Source: Caprimulgus europaeus
Taxonomy: Eukaryota; Chordata; Aves; Caprimulgiformes; Caprimulgidae
Length of the DNA: 64,000 nt
Direction of reading: 5' to 3'
Assembly (NCBI GenBank): GCA_907165065.1
Contig: OU015523.1
Coordinates: 42,087,702-42,151,701 of the forward strand
A model generated the notes under the pieces. That model had not been told where the DNA came from and made no database searches. It worked only from the letters and a program-made list of their open reading frames with translations. This document shows, piece by piece, positions 34,861 to 47,235 of this stretch (the stretch's first letter is position 1; each line of letters starts with the position of its first letter). Made by a program: the position numbers and the translations under genes.

Positions 34861-37805
34861 TTGGGCATCAGCCCACAACTGCCAGTATTCCTGGCAAAAA
34901 GGATCAGACCCTAGAACTTTATAGATAAGTAATTACCCTATTGCATTTGGAACCTAAGTCTAAATGTGTATGTTGTTGTCATTACCTAAGATATTTACAT
35001 CTTTAATTTGAGCTTGGGATTAGTCATATCCTTAAAGGTGAAGTATTCTTTTGGGGTGGCACTCTGGACTTCAGCAGAAACGTGCAAAACACTGAAGTGG
35101 CCTTTCAGTGCATAGATTGGTGAAAGAAATGGCCTTTGCTGTTTCTTTAGGATGTGAACTAGTGCAGTCAACCTACCTGCATGCCACCCTGCCATTTCTG
35201 TCATCTCTGCTGTGCTGCTGTTATGCAGAAGAATGGGACTAAAAGACAGGCACTGAACTTCCCCAACCAGATATACAGAAGAACAGTACTCAGAAACTTT
35301 ATTTTTCTCATGTTAAGTTTATGCTGTCCTTCTTAGGGGCTGGTGATATCTGTGGTGTGCTGAGATTTCCCTGTGAAAATTCTGTCTTGGTACATGAGAA
35401 TTCATTAAATCTTCCACTCAGTCAGCGACATCAACTTATGCAGACTCCACTGGAATAAATTCAGAGACTTGTAGCCTGTTTGCTATGTTTAGTGAGTAGC
35501 TCCAAGCTCCCAGTGGAGTATATTTCCCCAGTAATCTCTAGTTTGTTGTGGAATTTCCTTTTCTTGTCATACCTGTGTTTCAGATATGCAAAGTCACCCG
35601 TTCCTGAGACACAAGGGTCTTGTTTTGGGCATGATGTATTGCAATAGAGGCTCCATCTGGGAGCCAGGGCAAACAATTTAAGCCTTGTTCTACACAGTCT
35701 TTAAATAACACAGATGATATACAAGATTTGGTATCCAGGTGAGTACACACAGAGAATGGACAAGTTTTCTAATATGATCAGAAAGCCTCTGTGATTTGAA
35801 GCACATTCAGATAATGATTTGATCTCCTTCAATCCCATTCTCCCTCTTCTCCTTTCTCCCAGAACTGTTTCTCACAAGTCTAGAATGAGGAGATTCCCAG
35901 TGAAACCTGTTTTAAAGAAACCACACCAAACATTCATCCATAAACTGAAGCATGAGTTTGTCAGTGTGCAAAATACAAGGGGATTAAAAAGCATTCCAGA
36001 GATTTATGGGAAGAAAGTGTCTGACAACCTATGCAACATGATGATATGGATGTAACATCCAAGTTTGGTGGCTCCCAAACTGCCAGAAGTGAAGAGGGCA
36101 GCTGAGAGGGAAGCATGGTTGTGTGCCTTCTCCGTCCTTACTCCCACACAGCATCTGCTAACGCCTGTCCTCAGAAACAAGACATTGGTTTGGAAAGTCC
36201 TGTTGATGCTACCCAGTATGTGTAAGCTTTTTGGCAGTCTTAAGCAGAGGGCTACAAAGTACAAACATCACTGAAAGGAAATAGTCTTTTCTCCCTTAGA
36301 AACTGTCTCTGTCTTTGAGGTTTGTGGAAAAAATGTTGGCTTTCCTTTGCTGTATTATTCCTCTTTTGTAGATAGTATCCTACATCTCAGGTACCAGCCC
36401 AGACTCTTTCCTGGACACAAATGGAATTTTTCTTTGATATAGTGCCCACTGCATGACACAAATGACTGTAGTTAATCTAAAGCAGGTAGCAAGAACATCT
36501 GTTTGAGATCCCTGTATTTCAGGAACTGGTATTTAAGACAGAGTAATAATGGCATATGAATTGAGACATACTAGCAAAGAGAGAATAATTTGATGTAAAC
36601 CTGTTTGGAAAGAAAGAGTTATATTGATTTTTTCATCTAGTGTGAACATAAACCTCAATGATAACTAAACTATATACCTAAATATTTCTAATGTTTTCTA
36701 AGACAGAACCTTGTAATTTCTGTGTGAATTTCTATTACTGTAACTGGGTTGAATCCCTTGGTTTCAGACTCTTTCTTTCTTGGTTCTTATTGCTTCACAT
36801 CATCTCTTAAAATGGTGGCTTAAACAAAAGGCAGACTTTAAAGCAGTGAGGGCTTTCCCCCCACACCCACGCTTATGTTTAAAAATACTCTTAAAGTTAT
36901 TCAGGAGTGAAGCTTTTGATGGTTAAGTTCCTTGGATAAACTGTGTTTTGCTTTTAGAAGAGTGAGTCAGTTTTTCATATGCTGTAACACATTCAGTTTG
37001 TGAACATTGCTTTCACATTTATGTTTGTGGAGCATTGCAAAAAGCCACGTGCTTATGATTTGATCAATATAACCTGTCTGTAATGCTATACTTTGTGGAG
37101 GGAGTATGTTTGGTCATAAGAGCTGAAAGGCATACCCTATGCAATACATGAAAAGTCAAGAGATACAATAGTTAAGTTCCTGCTAATTAAGTAGGTCTGA
37201 CCAAGAATCAGTCATGGTAATCTGTGATGGTACCGTGAAAAATGCATTGTAATTAGATGCCACAGCTTGAATATAAATCATCAATATTCCACTGATCTAT
37301 GCCTCTTTGTTGGTTGCAAGTATCAGATTTTCACTGAAATGAAAGATCAAGTAATAATAACAACAACAAAAAAATTGATGCAGTGGTCCAATATTTAAAT
37401 ATTTATTTTCTTATTTATTACTCATTAATCCAACCTTGTTTTAAGAATGACTAAAATACTGTTCCAAACAATACACTTAATTTTAGGAAAGAATGTTCAA
37501 CACCAAAATATTTTTCCTGGAAAACTGCCTGTCTTTTTGTCTCTAGTGTATAGGAGAATCTATGAAAATATCTGAAAGTACATGAAACTAATTCACCTCC
37601 AGCCCACACCCCTCCTGGGACTGTCACCTTTGTGCTGCAGAAAACATGACAAGAGTTACATACCTAGTATGTAGGGACTAGTGTTTATAATAATGATCAA
37701 GAGCATTTTTATGGGTACAATATTCTCAAATTGTCTGTCTGTATGTCACGGTTACTTTTATATGCCTTGTCCCTGTTACATTGCTGTAAAATTGTGCAAA
37801 GGAGT
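34861..37805. other. AT-rich DNA, no gene seen
   Basis: No retroviral gag, protease, reverse transcriptase or envelope motif is visible between the two same-orientation LTR starts at 33919 and 37806, so I do not call this a provirus interior. No host exon was recognised either. Confidence 0.55.
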
Positions 37806-38450
37806 TCTCCTGGTTTTGAGCTGGAACAGAGCTAGTTTTCTTTTTAGTAGTTAGAATAGTGCTGTGTTTTGCTTTCACCCTGGGACTTGTTATGAGAGAG
37901 ACACTGATAACATACCAGGGTTTGCCTTTTTGTTGCTGGAAGTGAAGGACGTCATGTTCTGTTAGTCTACAAGTGCAAGATCTAATGGGGTGAGGAATAT
38001 TTAAATTAATAAGCTAAATTGGTATTTGGATATGCCATTGGGGTATTCCATGTCATATAATGTCATGTCTAGTACAGGGTCTCTTCCTTTTTGACTCTCT
38101 GAGTTTCGCTCTGGCTCTTGCTCTTCTGGGATTGCGATTTTGGTTCAGGATCGTTGCTCCTCCAGGATCGTTATCTGGGAATGGGCCAGGCTTGGTCAGT
38201 GGATGGGAAGCAGTTGCACTGTGTATCACTCATTTGCATACTTTATAACTGTTATTATTATCACTACTATTTTAATATTGGTATTATTTTATGTTTTCTT
38301 TTATTTCCATTATTAAACTGTTCTTATCTCAACCTACAAACCTCCTAATCCTTGCCCCCTAACCCTCTCTCGTGTCTCCTGGGGGTGGGAGGAGTGGGTG
38401 AATGGCTGTGTTGGCTGCTAGCCAAGGGCTAGCCCAGTGAAACTACCACA
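37806..38450 (+). mobile_element. Solo LTR, same family as the 12.4-kb copy
   Basis: A 645-bp element, starting TCTCCTGGTTTTGAG (the family start TGTCCTGG with one change) and ending GAAACTACCACA. It matches 12418-13105 through most of its length: the GTATTCCATGTCATAT segment, the CTTCTGGGATT and GGGAATGGGCC blocks, the ATTAAA signal (38312-38317) with CTTATCTCAACCTACAA, and the terminal GCTGCTAGCCAAGGGCTAGC. Plus orientation. It is 43 bp shorter than the other copy, partly because the GTTGTTGTTG/T-rich insert near 12910-12945 is absent. No target-site duplication is obvious (GGAGT left, GGGGT right, a possible 5-bp pair with one mismatch). Confidence 0.87.
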
Positions 38451-41400
38451 GGGGTAATACCGGAAAATCTGAGAACGCTCATTTGTTCAAATGTTCACTG
38501 CAGTTAAAGGAATCCCTATCTCACAAGTTTGTTTTCCCAATTTAATGGTTGTGATGTACAGGTTGTCACTGGCAGTGTATGTACAGTGTGCACTGTTGTA
38601 TGTCTAAATTAGCAGGTGGAACTCATCCTGCAGAGGTAAGGAGAGAACACAGGAGACCCAATATCCACGCTAACACCTTAGAGATACACTTCTGTCCGGC
38701 TGAATGAATGCCCATGAGCAGATGGAGCAGATTCCATGCACCTCAGTTTAGTTTAATCTCGCATGAACACAGTCTGTGTGCTCTGAGTGTCCTGCAGTAA
38801 AAGGCAAAATGAAGTAAAAGGAAATGCTCAGGAAAGTCTCTTCAAAAGCATACTCCTGACCTCAGCTAAAATACTAGCAGAGATGCATCTGTTGAAGCTG
38901 GGAATTTCAAATGGAGGTAAAGAGAATTAGTTGCCCCAAAGGCTGTATTCAGGCACCTGGAAAACAGTATTTCACAACAGTAATATACTGCTTCATTGTT
39001 CATTTGGTTGAGCTGAAACAGAAGGTCTGTATTTTGAATTCTACAGTAGAGTCCAAGGTTTTGGTTAAAATGTATTTAAGAAAGGTCTTAATATACCACT
39101 GAAGTGCAAGACACAGTGAAGTCTCATTAAGCAAAATCTCTTCAGCTTCACCTTTCAGCCCTATCCTGCCAATTTTTGTAGGAAAGCTAGCTATTCTACC
39201 CTGCAATAGAGGCTTGAAGTGCTGGAGATAATGCTGGCCAAAGCTAGAATAGATATGTTTTCTGGACATTATTCTAGTCCAGGCATGGTGCTAGGAGAGG
39301 GCTTGCATTTCTTTTACTATATGACTTTGTATAGGGCCAGGTGGGTTATAAGCTCTGCCTGCTGGCTTTCACTGGGAGTTATAACCCCAGTTCTCCCATA
39401 TTCCTCTAGTTGAAAATCTTATCTTCATCTCATTACTATATCTCTCTAGCCTCCTACTGATTCAAGCCTTTCCTCCTGCAGTAAGAAATGTCGTATGGAC
39501 ACAGTCATTTTACACGTATCCTTGTTCAGACTTAATTAGAATTTATTAGCTGCATTAAGTCTTTCCTACTTAAGTCTTCAGCAGCTTACCTATCAGTGTG
39601 GTGTCAGAGTGACCAGCTGTAAAAGCATGTCAGTAATTTATTTATCTCCTCTGATTAATATAAAATATTAAAATTATTGCAGTTCATTCATGGCACCCAC
39701 ATTTTTTCATTAGCAACATAGCTTTCACAACTCTTTATTTGGTGTAATATTCTTACTACCTACTTTAATCAGAGAAATGAGTAGCTAATCACTTACCTCT
39801 GCATTGTAGTATAAATAAAATTATCAGTTTGGGAACTGCTGTTACACATGTATCTAAGTGATGCATAACATTATAATTATACTGATAGAAATAAGGCATT
39901 CCCAGACAGAAAAATAATTTGTGGTTACTCTGAATAAACTCAAAGTCAGCTATTAAGTCACAACTGTGTCATAAACTTACTTTTTATTTTATGAGTATTT
40001 TATTCTTTAAGCCCTAAATCTTATGTAAGTGGCACAATTTTGAACACATGCTTGATTTTCAAAAAGTATTTCAGATTTTTATTTCTTTTAATATTAGAGA
40101 TTTTTGTGCATGCATTTTTATTTTAAAAGTTTATTGCTCAAGAGGGAACCCAACTTCACAGCACTGCAGGCTGAAATCTGTTCTACGTGGAATACCTAAT
40201 TGGGTCAGTATTAAACTCTTGTGTTCAGCAATCATAAAAGTTCATAGAAGGTCAATCTGAAAACCAGTACAATTTTAACTTCTGTAGAACTTAGTTGTGT
40301 GTCTTTTTTCTTGGGTATTATTTTAAAGTTGGTAGGTCTTCAGAACAGGCTCTTCCTTTTAGCTATGTGCACTACCTGCATGTATGATATAAATGGCACT
40401 CTACAGGGCCTTCCAGTTTCTCAGCAACATCATCTCTCAGCAAGTTATGAACAGAAAGCTTCAGAGTCTTCCAGGTGCCCTGCCTCTTAGGTGAAGTATT
40501 TAACTTCTTTTACCTCTACAGTGCACCTGGAGGTGGAGCTTCTCCTGCACTGATTCAGTGGGTTGTAGCCTTAAGGTTTAAGCACACCTGCTCCACTGTT
40601 TGGAAGCAGCTCTTGGAGGAAACTTCTTGTCTCCTAGCAGTGTCATTAGGCCTTATTGCAAGCTTCAAGATAACCCCCATAACTCAATATGTTTTGTATC
40701 TCTTCCCAAACTGTGTAGCTAAAAGGCAAAACAGCTGTACCAATGAAAGTCTATGCATCTAAGTCTTATTTTTATTTTAGCCTTTCCTTGCAAGTCTTGG
40801 CTAATTGCACAATTGCTTCTGGTTGGTGGGTAAGAGGGAAGGGGCAAAGAGCCCTGCTGTAGATTTTCTTTCCCTGAGTTATGTCTTTCTAACATTTTCC
40901 TCCTTCTTCTCTTATTCAGTGATCACTTACCCCTGAAGGCAATAGCTGTAAACCGTGGCTTTAATGCCAACCCCATAGATCTGGAAAAAATAAGCTGATG
41001 ACTGAAACCAGGGAGACAGGTATTTCCCAGGTGGTTACAATGAGATTCTTCACGTGAACGTCCTTTTTCAGGTGATTCTTTAATTCCCCATTTGGTTTTC
41101 AGCAGATCCCAATTAAAGTAAGACAACTCTACCAACATCTTCCATCACAGCTGTCTCAACTGTCCTAGAAGGTAGGATATATGTTAATAATTGCATTATT
41201 GATACATCCCAAATAATTTTTTTGGTAGAAATACTGATTATACTACAGAGGTGCAGCTGAAGAGCTCTAAATACATTCAGAGGCTGTCCACAACAAAGGT
41301 GAAAATTGTAGGTACAGTACAGTAACCTAGCCACTTGTATTACTTGTAATTAACTTTTCTATGGTGTTCTATGTGTGAATGTGAATAATAAGACTCCAAA

Positions 41401-44400
41401 TACTTGCATTTGTCTCTTTCTACATAGTTTTCAAAAAATAGCCTGGGAAGCACACACCCAACTTTGTTTCAGATAGTTTTGTAGAGGAACCACCTCTGGA
41501 CTATGAATAAAAAGATCCCTATGGAAAGCGAGGTGGGAGCAAACAGGTGAGCCTCAGGGAGATGAACACCCAGCTCCCCTCATAACAGCACATGCTGTGT
41601 GAGTCTCACTGAAGTCCCTTTGAAAGACTGAACAGTGGAATTAGATCAGGAAAAGCTTTACTCAATGCTATAATTCACTTGCTGCCATGCAGGAGGGAAG
41701 ACCCAATGGTATATCTCAATCAGTATAGCTGTGTGGCAGCAGGATCAGTCCCAGTCACAAGCCAGGCAGTAGCATTCCATTGTGATAGGTTTTGCACAGA
41801 CATAAATGAACAAGCTGATGTCTCTTCCACAGTTCATGACTTGCCTGGTGATAGATCTATTTCCTGCTTTGCTTTTCTTTTTTTCAGGCAAGCACTACAT
41901 CATGTATTAGGGAAACATCAAGGATACTGTCTTGCCTGTGCTCTTTAGTAAATGGCATAGTGCTTCTTGGTGGAATATAGATGTCAACATGCATATTGAA
42001 AATGTCCAAGGGTGTCATGAGTCCTTGCATGCAGGGGAGGGTTGGCATGCTATTAATGATCCTTTCTTCCACAAGCAAATTCCAGTCATGTTATATAAAG
42101 CTGGGACAGAAATAAAAATAGCCCTTCATTAAAAGCAACCTTGTCTGCTGTACCTATGGCATATTAGACTTATTTAAATAACATTGTGAATTCTTGGGGA
42201 GAAAAGAATCTGGAGATACAGCTATTATTTCTGCTGTAGTGTGGCAAGGGCTTTGCTGCTGTGAATAGTAACAGTCATGTTGATGGGTAGAACTAAATTA
42301 ATAGTGAAAGAGGTTATTCACTCATTGCAAAAATCCATCTTAATGTGAAGATGTGGGAGTTTGAGGAGTTTTTTATTCCCATTTTTCCTTTTAGGCCTAC
42401 TTTATACTATTTAGGGTCTTTTTAAGGTTGGAAAGCTGTTGATAATCATATCGCAGATCAGCAAAGTTTTAAATTATTTCTTTGAGTTCCTTTTTGAATT
42501 CTCCTTTTTCTTACTAGGCGATTACAAACTCATTGGGGGATTTTCCTTGGTGCAAAGTGCCATTTCTGATACCTAAAAGAAAGTGGTGACTTTTTTCTTC
42601 ACTTTTTTTGCCTATATTGGTCAACATCCATCAAAGCATTCCCTTGCTGTAACATCTGAGATTCTGATGTATTTGGAATTTGGAAATATCCTTGTTATCT
42701 GAGATACGAGAATGCTAACCAGCAACAAGAGTCAACTGATCCAGGGCCTTAAGGAAGTGTAAGCAGCGTATTTGAATGGGCAGGGCTTGGTATTGAGTAT
42801 GGGTCAGTGGAAGAAAGTGGTGTCCTGAGCTATTCTGTCTGCTTTGGATGGTTTCTTGGCTTCAGGGACTACTCTAGTACTGATGCTCAGTGCAATCCTT
42901 GTGGCACACAGATGGTTTGGTTCACTGAAGCACAACTTCGTTGGAGTTCCCCCTGCCCACACCCACAGGAGTGGGCCATGCTTGAAAAATGTTTCTCAGT
43001 TTGCTACAGTCAGGAAGTTTAAAAGATCTGGCGCTGCCATGCAGCCCCTACTTGTGAAGATGAACCTTTATACTGAGCAATTTTGTCAACTATTCAATGA
43101 GGAACCCAGCTGAGATGAATTTATTAAACTCAGATTTTTGCTTCCAGCCTTTTCAGTGAAGATGGCATTCCCATGACAGATCAAAAGGAAGATGGCCAGG
43201 GAACTAGCTTATGATTTGGTTTGCTTGTGTTGTGACACTGGGGGCTTCCTGGGTGGCAAAGGACTCAAGGCATGTGCTTGTGAACAACCTCTGGAGTTCT
43301 GTAGCCACAGTAACATGCACTGTGCCTGAGGTGGCTGTCTACCTAAATATCTTGATTATTTAAAACAAACACCCTGGTGCATGAGCAAGTGTAGAAAGAT
43401 TTTTCACTCTACCTACCAAAATATAATAGTATGACTGACTGGAAGTAAAAAGAAGGAGTGATTTATGGCTGCTGTAAGGTTTGAGTAAGAGAAAAGGAAA
43501 AAAAAAAAAGAAAAGAAAAGAAAAAAAATATTGCTTCCATCTTGAATTATGTAGAAAGTAATTAAATGAAGCCAGCTTACAGATTTGGCTGATTTGCCTG
43601 CCTGAAGATATTATTCCAAACACAAATATAATGGAGCATGGATCCTGGAATATCCTTGAAATTAGATTCTATACAAAGGCTTTTATTATTTCCTTCGGGA
43701 AAAAGTGATTTTGTTCTCTTTTCTGTACATAAATGCACATATGTACATTCAGTGGTCCTGATTTACTTTGCTTTCATTGGTGTCATTTCCTGAGAAAAGG
43801 AATATGAATTTTGAACCTATTTTGAACTTTGTGTGTTGGTGATTTACTCAAGAAGCTGAACCATTAAAAAAAGCTTTCATCTTCTGTCATTATGGGTCCT
43901 TGAAGCCAGAAGTCTTCACAGCAGCATGCTGAGAATGTCAGAAAGATTCTATCCTTAGTCCTTCCCCTGGATGAATAGCTGTGGTGTTCTAGAAAATGCA
44001 ATCTGAAATCTGGCTAAGGAAATGAAAAAGCAAACAGGTAGGAGCTTTATTTTTAAGGAGGAGTGGTACTTGAAACACTTAAGGACCTGCAACAAGGAAG
44101 ATAAATAAGGCTAATATTAAAAGTGGTAAGATTTTGAATCAGCATTCAAATTGGAAAAAAAAGCTGAAATTCAATAAATGTAATCTTAACATGTCACGAA
44201 CAAATACTCTGGACTTCATTCTATCTGGGTTCAGAAGTAGCATCTAAACATTAAATTAGAAGGTAGATTGTCAGTACCAAGCATCCATCAAACTTTTTTC
44301 TTAAGAAAAATTACTCTGTGCTTTCTGGCTATGAGGTGCCTATATTTAGTCCTTCCACTTGACTGTTTGAGGTAGAACCAAGCCAATATACCTAATAGGC

Positions 44401-45072
44401 AGAAATGTTGCTAGGCACTCTTAGAGTTTTATCATCACATTTGTATTCCCTACAGAAGAAGGTACATGAAACATACAGTTTACTCATACTTAGGCAGCGA
44501 TTCTGAAGGACAGAAGTGAGGACACAGAGCAGGAAGCTTCAGGTGACTGTGTGACAGGAAAAGCATTTAACATTTTCTATAAATTCAGGTTAAAAAGAAG
44601 GTTGGGACAGAATGGATGCATGCTGGGTTGAAAGTTAGGGATGCAGTGAAGGTACTGTCAAGTTCTATTAATCAGGTTGAACACATACTATTGAATGTAT
44701 TTTATCCTTACATTTCTTCATCCCAGCCCAGTGTTAGAGGCCTCTGGTGACTGAAAGTCAATCTATGTGCAAAATCACAGAAGTAGCTTTAAAGCTCTCC
44801 AGTAGCAAAAAGGTACTGGACCACACTGGGAAATGCAGGGTGGTGCGATACTTTGGTGAGTTCAGACCTACTGCAACATCTTCAGGCTGGGATCTTGTGA
44901 AACACAAAGACAGACAAACGCGAACACATCAGGGTAAATCTGGAAGCAAGATAGCAGCAGTGGGTATATATCATGGAACACAAGTGCAAGTGAAAAGAAT
45001 ATCTCTTTGTACTTTTCTGTGTGTTGTGAATGTCTCTTAATATCCTGCATATATCCCTTCTCTGGGGGAAGC
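38451..45072. other. AT-rich DNA, no gene seen
   Basis: About 6.6 kb without a recognised exon, RNA gene or clear transposon. It contains a 42-base purine tract with AAAAG units (43487-43528), listed separately. The interval 42.8-43.1 kb has overlapping frames of 71 and 89 codons in different frames, resembling no family I know. Confidence 0.5.
43487..43528 (+). repeat. Purine tract with AAAAG units
   Basis: Forty-two consecutive purines including AAAAGAAAAGAAAAG. The same pentamer, on the opposite strand, makes up the large array at 2571. The tract is short and interrupted, so it is probably stable. Confidence 0.85.
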
Positions 45073-45851
45073 ACGGTGTTTCTGCCGCTTCTTCCTCCTC
45101 AGGGGGGCGGCCTCCTTCCCCTGCACCAGCGTGGGGTCCCTCTCACAGGAGACAGTCCTCCATGAACTTCTCCAGCGTGAGTCCTTCCCATGACTGAGTT
45201 CTTCTCCAACTGCTTTAGCATGGGTCCTTTCCATGGGGTGCAGTCCTTCAGGAAGGGACTGCTCCAGTGCAGGTCCCTCACGGGTTCACAAGTCCTGCCA
45301 GCAAACCTGCTCCGGCGTGGGCTCCTCTCTCCACGGGGCCACAGGTCCTGACACGAACCTGCTCCAGCTTGGGTTTCCCACAGGGTCACGGCCTCCTTTG
45401 GGCATTCATCTGCTCTGGCATGGGGTCCTCCACGGGCTACAGGTGGACATCTGCTCCACCATGGAGCACCATGGGCTGCATGGGGACAGCCTGCCTCACC
45501 ATGGTCTGCACCACAAGTTGCGGGGAAATCTCTGCTCCGGCGCCTGGAGCAACTCCTCCCCCTTCTTCTTCTCTGACCTTGGTGTCTGCAGGGTTGTTTC
45601 TCTCAGATATTCTCACTCTTCTCTTTAGCTGCAAAGTGTGCAGCATTTTTTTCTCTTCCCCTTTTTTCTTGATTATGTTATCACAGAGGCATTACTGATG
45701 GGCTCAGCCTTGGCCAGCATCAAGTCTGTCTTGTAGCCGGCTGGCACTGGCTGTGTCGGACATGGGGGAAACTTCTGGCAGCTTTTCTCACAGAAGCCAC
45801 CCCATGTCTCTCTGCCCCGCTACCAAAACTTTGCCATGCAAACCCAATATA
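45073..45851 (-). mobile_element. ERV LTR, minus strand, truncated at its 3' end
   Basis: Read on the reverse strand, this begins at 45851 with TATATTGGGTTTGCATGGC and continues through the GTTTTGGTAGCGGGGCAG, GGCTTCTGTGAG and GCCAGCCGGCTACAAG landmarks of a common bird LTR family. A GATAACATAATCAAG segment at about 45669-45683 occupies the place of a TATA-type promoter. Then follows a long GC-rich region made of degenerate repeats of roughly 40 bp (words such as CATGGGGTCCT, CTGCTCC and CACGGG on plus). The copy stops near 45073, before the AATAAA part that the relative at 18.6 kb retains. It has no adjoining retroviral genes. Reading frames inside it (up to 143 codons) result from the stop-poor repeats and are not genes. 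Confidence 0.82.
45090..45560. repeat. Degenerate minisatellite-like repeats within the LTR
   Basis: Successive segments of about 30-45 bases start with CTGCTCC, CTCCAGC or CTGCCTC and hold CATGG or CACGGG words (for example near 45240, 45300, 45360, 45415, 45451 and 45490). The units diverge considerably, as expected of an internal feature of the LTR family itself rather than a recent local expansion. Confidence 0.6.
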
Positions 45852-46971
45852 TGTGTCATAACTATTATTCAATAAGATGCTTGTATATAAGCCTGGTAAT
45901 TGTTCAAGTGCTAAAGGCCACAATTATGTCTTCTGTAATTCAGGACTGATTGACTGGATAAATCATGTGGTACTGTTTCTACTTCAGGATTAGAAGTCTT
46001 CCAGATCTACAGAGGATTTTATCAATTGATGCACCAACATTTCTGCCATACATAGTCATTAAAAATTAATGGCAGGGATATGCAAAATATTTTTGCTTCT
46101 CATAGCCATTCCTGGAATAAAATATTGTTTACAAATTATGCTGTAGAGTTTTTTAGGAGTTTTAATTTACAGGCAAGCAGTTATAGTAACTTTAAAAAGG
46201 ATGGAAGGGATAAAAACCTGAGTTATTGCTTCACCTTTAAGTGAAATGTGTGTTTCTATAACTAATGGTGATGATTTCTGTGGTGTGTGAACTTTAGCTG
46301 ACAAATGGGGTGCATGCATATGAGTGCCTACAGAGCCATTGATTGTGACAGCATTGCAGAGACAATATAATCCAGTGACAGTTAGGTATCTGGAAACAAG
46401 AGTTTCAAAGATGAGGCTTTGATACCAATGACAGAAGGATGTCAATGGATTCTAAGTAGTCCCACAAAACTTGTCAGACATGCCACATTAAAATTAAAAT
46501 TTAGTGAATAAGGATAAAACTTTAATGTAGCTTCAATGCACTGACCTAGATAAGTTGTTAATTTTGATTTATAACTGGGTACAGAATTTCAATCTGCATT
46601 AAAGAAAGATTTTTTTTTTTCTATTTCTGTGAAAATAATGGTTTTCTTTAAACATGAGAATCTTGGACCAAACTCTTGTAACGTGACACAGTGGCACCAA
46701 ACCTATTCTACCTCAGCACTGAGTTCAAGATTTGACATATTTTCATGGACTCTGCCCATGCAAAACTTGATTGTTTGCTCCCTCTGGACAAAACTGATTG
46801 TGAATATATGAGAGGTTTCAGATGTTTAACAACCACTGTGGTTTTTGGTCTTAAATGGCACTCTTGCTTGCTTATCTGAAGGTGCATTTTTTTCTCAGGC
46901 TCTTCTTTCTCTTCTGTTATTGCCTATTTTCTCCTATAGTATCACCTTGCCAGAAGGTCGTTATATAAAGA
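45852..46971. other. AT-rich DNA between two LTR fragments
   Basis: No gene or retroviral coding motif was recognised. It separates LTR fragments of different families and opposite orientation, so it is not a provirus interior. Confidence 0.5.
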
Positions 46972-47235
46972 TGGTTTTGGCTGGGATGGAGTTAATGTTC
47001 TTCGTAGTAGCTGGTATGGGGCTGTGTTTTGGATTTGTGCTGGAAACAATGTTGATAATACAGGGATGGTTTAGTTACTGCTGAGCAGTGCTGACACAGA
47101 GTCAGTCTTTTTTGCTTCTCACACTGCCCCACCAGTGAGGAGGCTGGGGGTGCACAAGAAACTGGGAGAGGACACAGCTGGAACAGCAGACCCCAACTGA
47201 CCAAAGGGATACTCCATACCATATGATGTCATGAA
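46972..47235 (+). mobile_element. Truncated ERV LTR, U3 part only
   Basis: GGTTTTGGCTGGGATGGAGT is close to the start of the TGTCCTGG-type bird LTR group. It is followed in order by GTAGCTGGTATGGGGCTGTG, an ATGTTGATAATAC segment, GTGCACAAGAAACTGGGAG and GGGATACTCCATACCATATG with a TGATGTCA (CRE-like) motif. Similarity stops near 47235, before the TATA box and polyadenylation signal. The first four bases and the whole 3' half are missing. This copy is closer to the canonical family form than those at 12.4 and 37.8 kb. Confidence 0.8.

Noticed and set aside
33919-38450. A nearly full-length provirus bounded by the two similar LTR starts
   Set aside because: The LTRs agree only in their first 60 bases or so, and no gag, pol or env motif lies between them.
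45233-45698. Overlapping plus and minus frames of up to 143 codons
   Set aside because: They lie inside the stop-poor, GC-rich repeat core of a recognised LTR.
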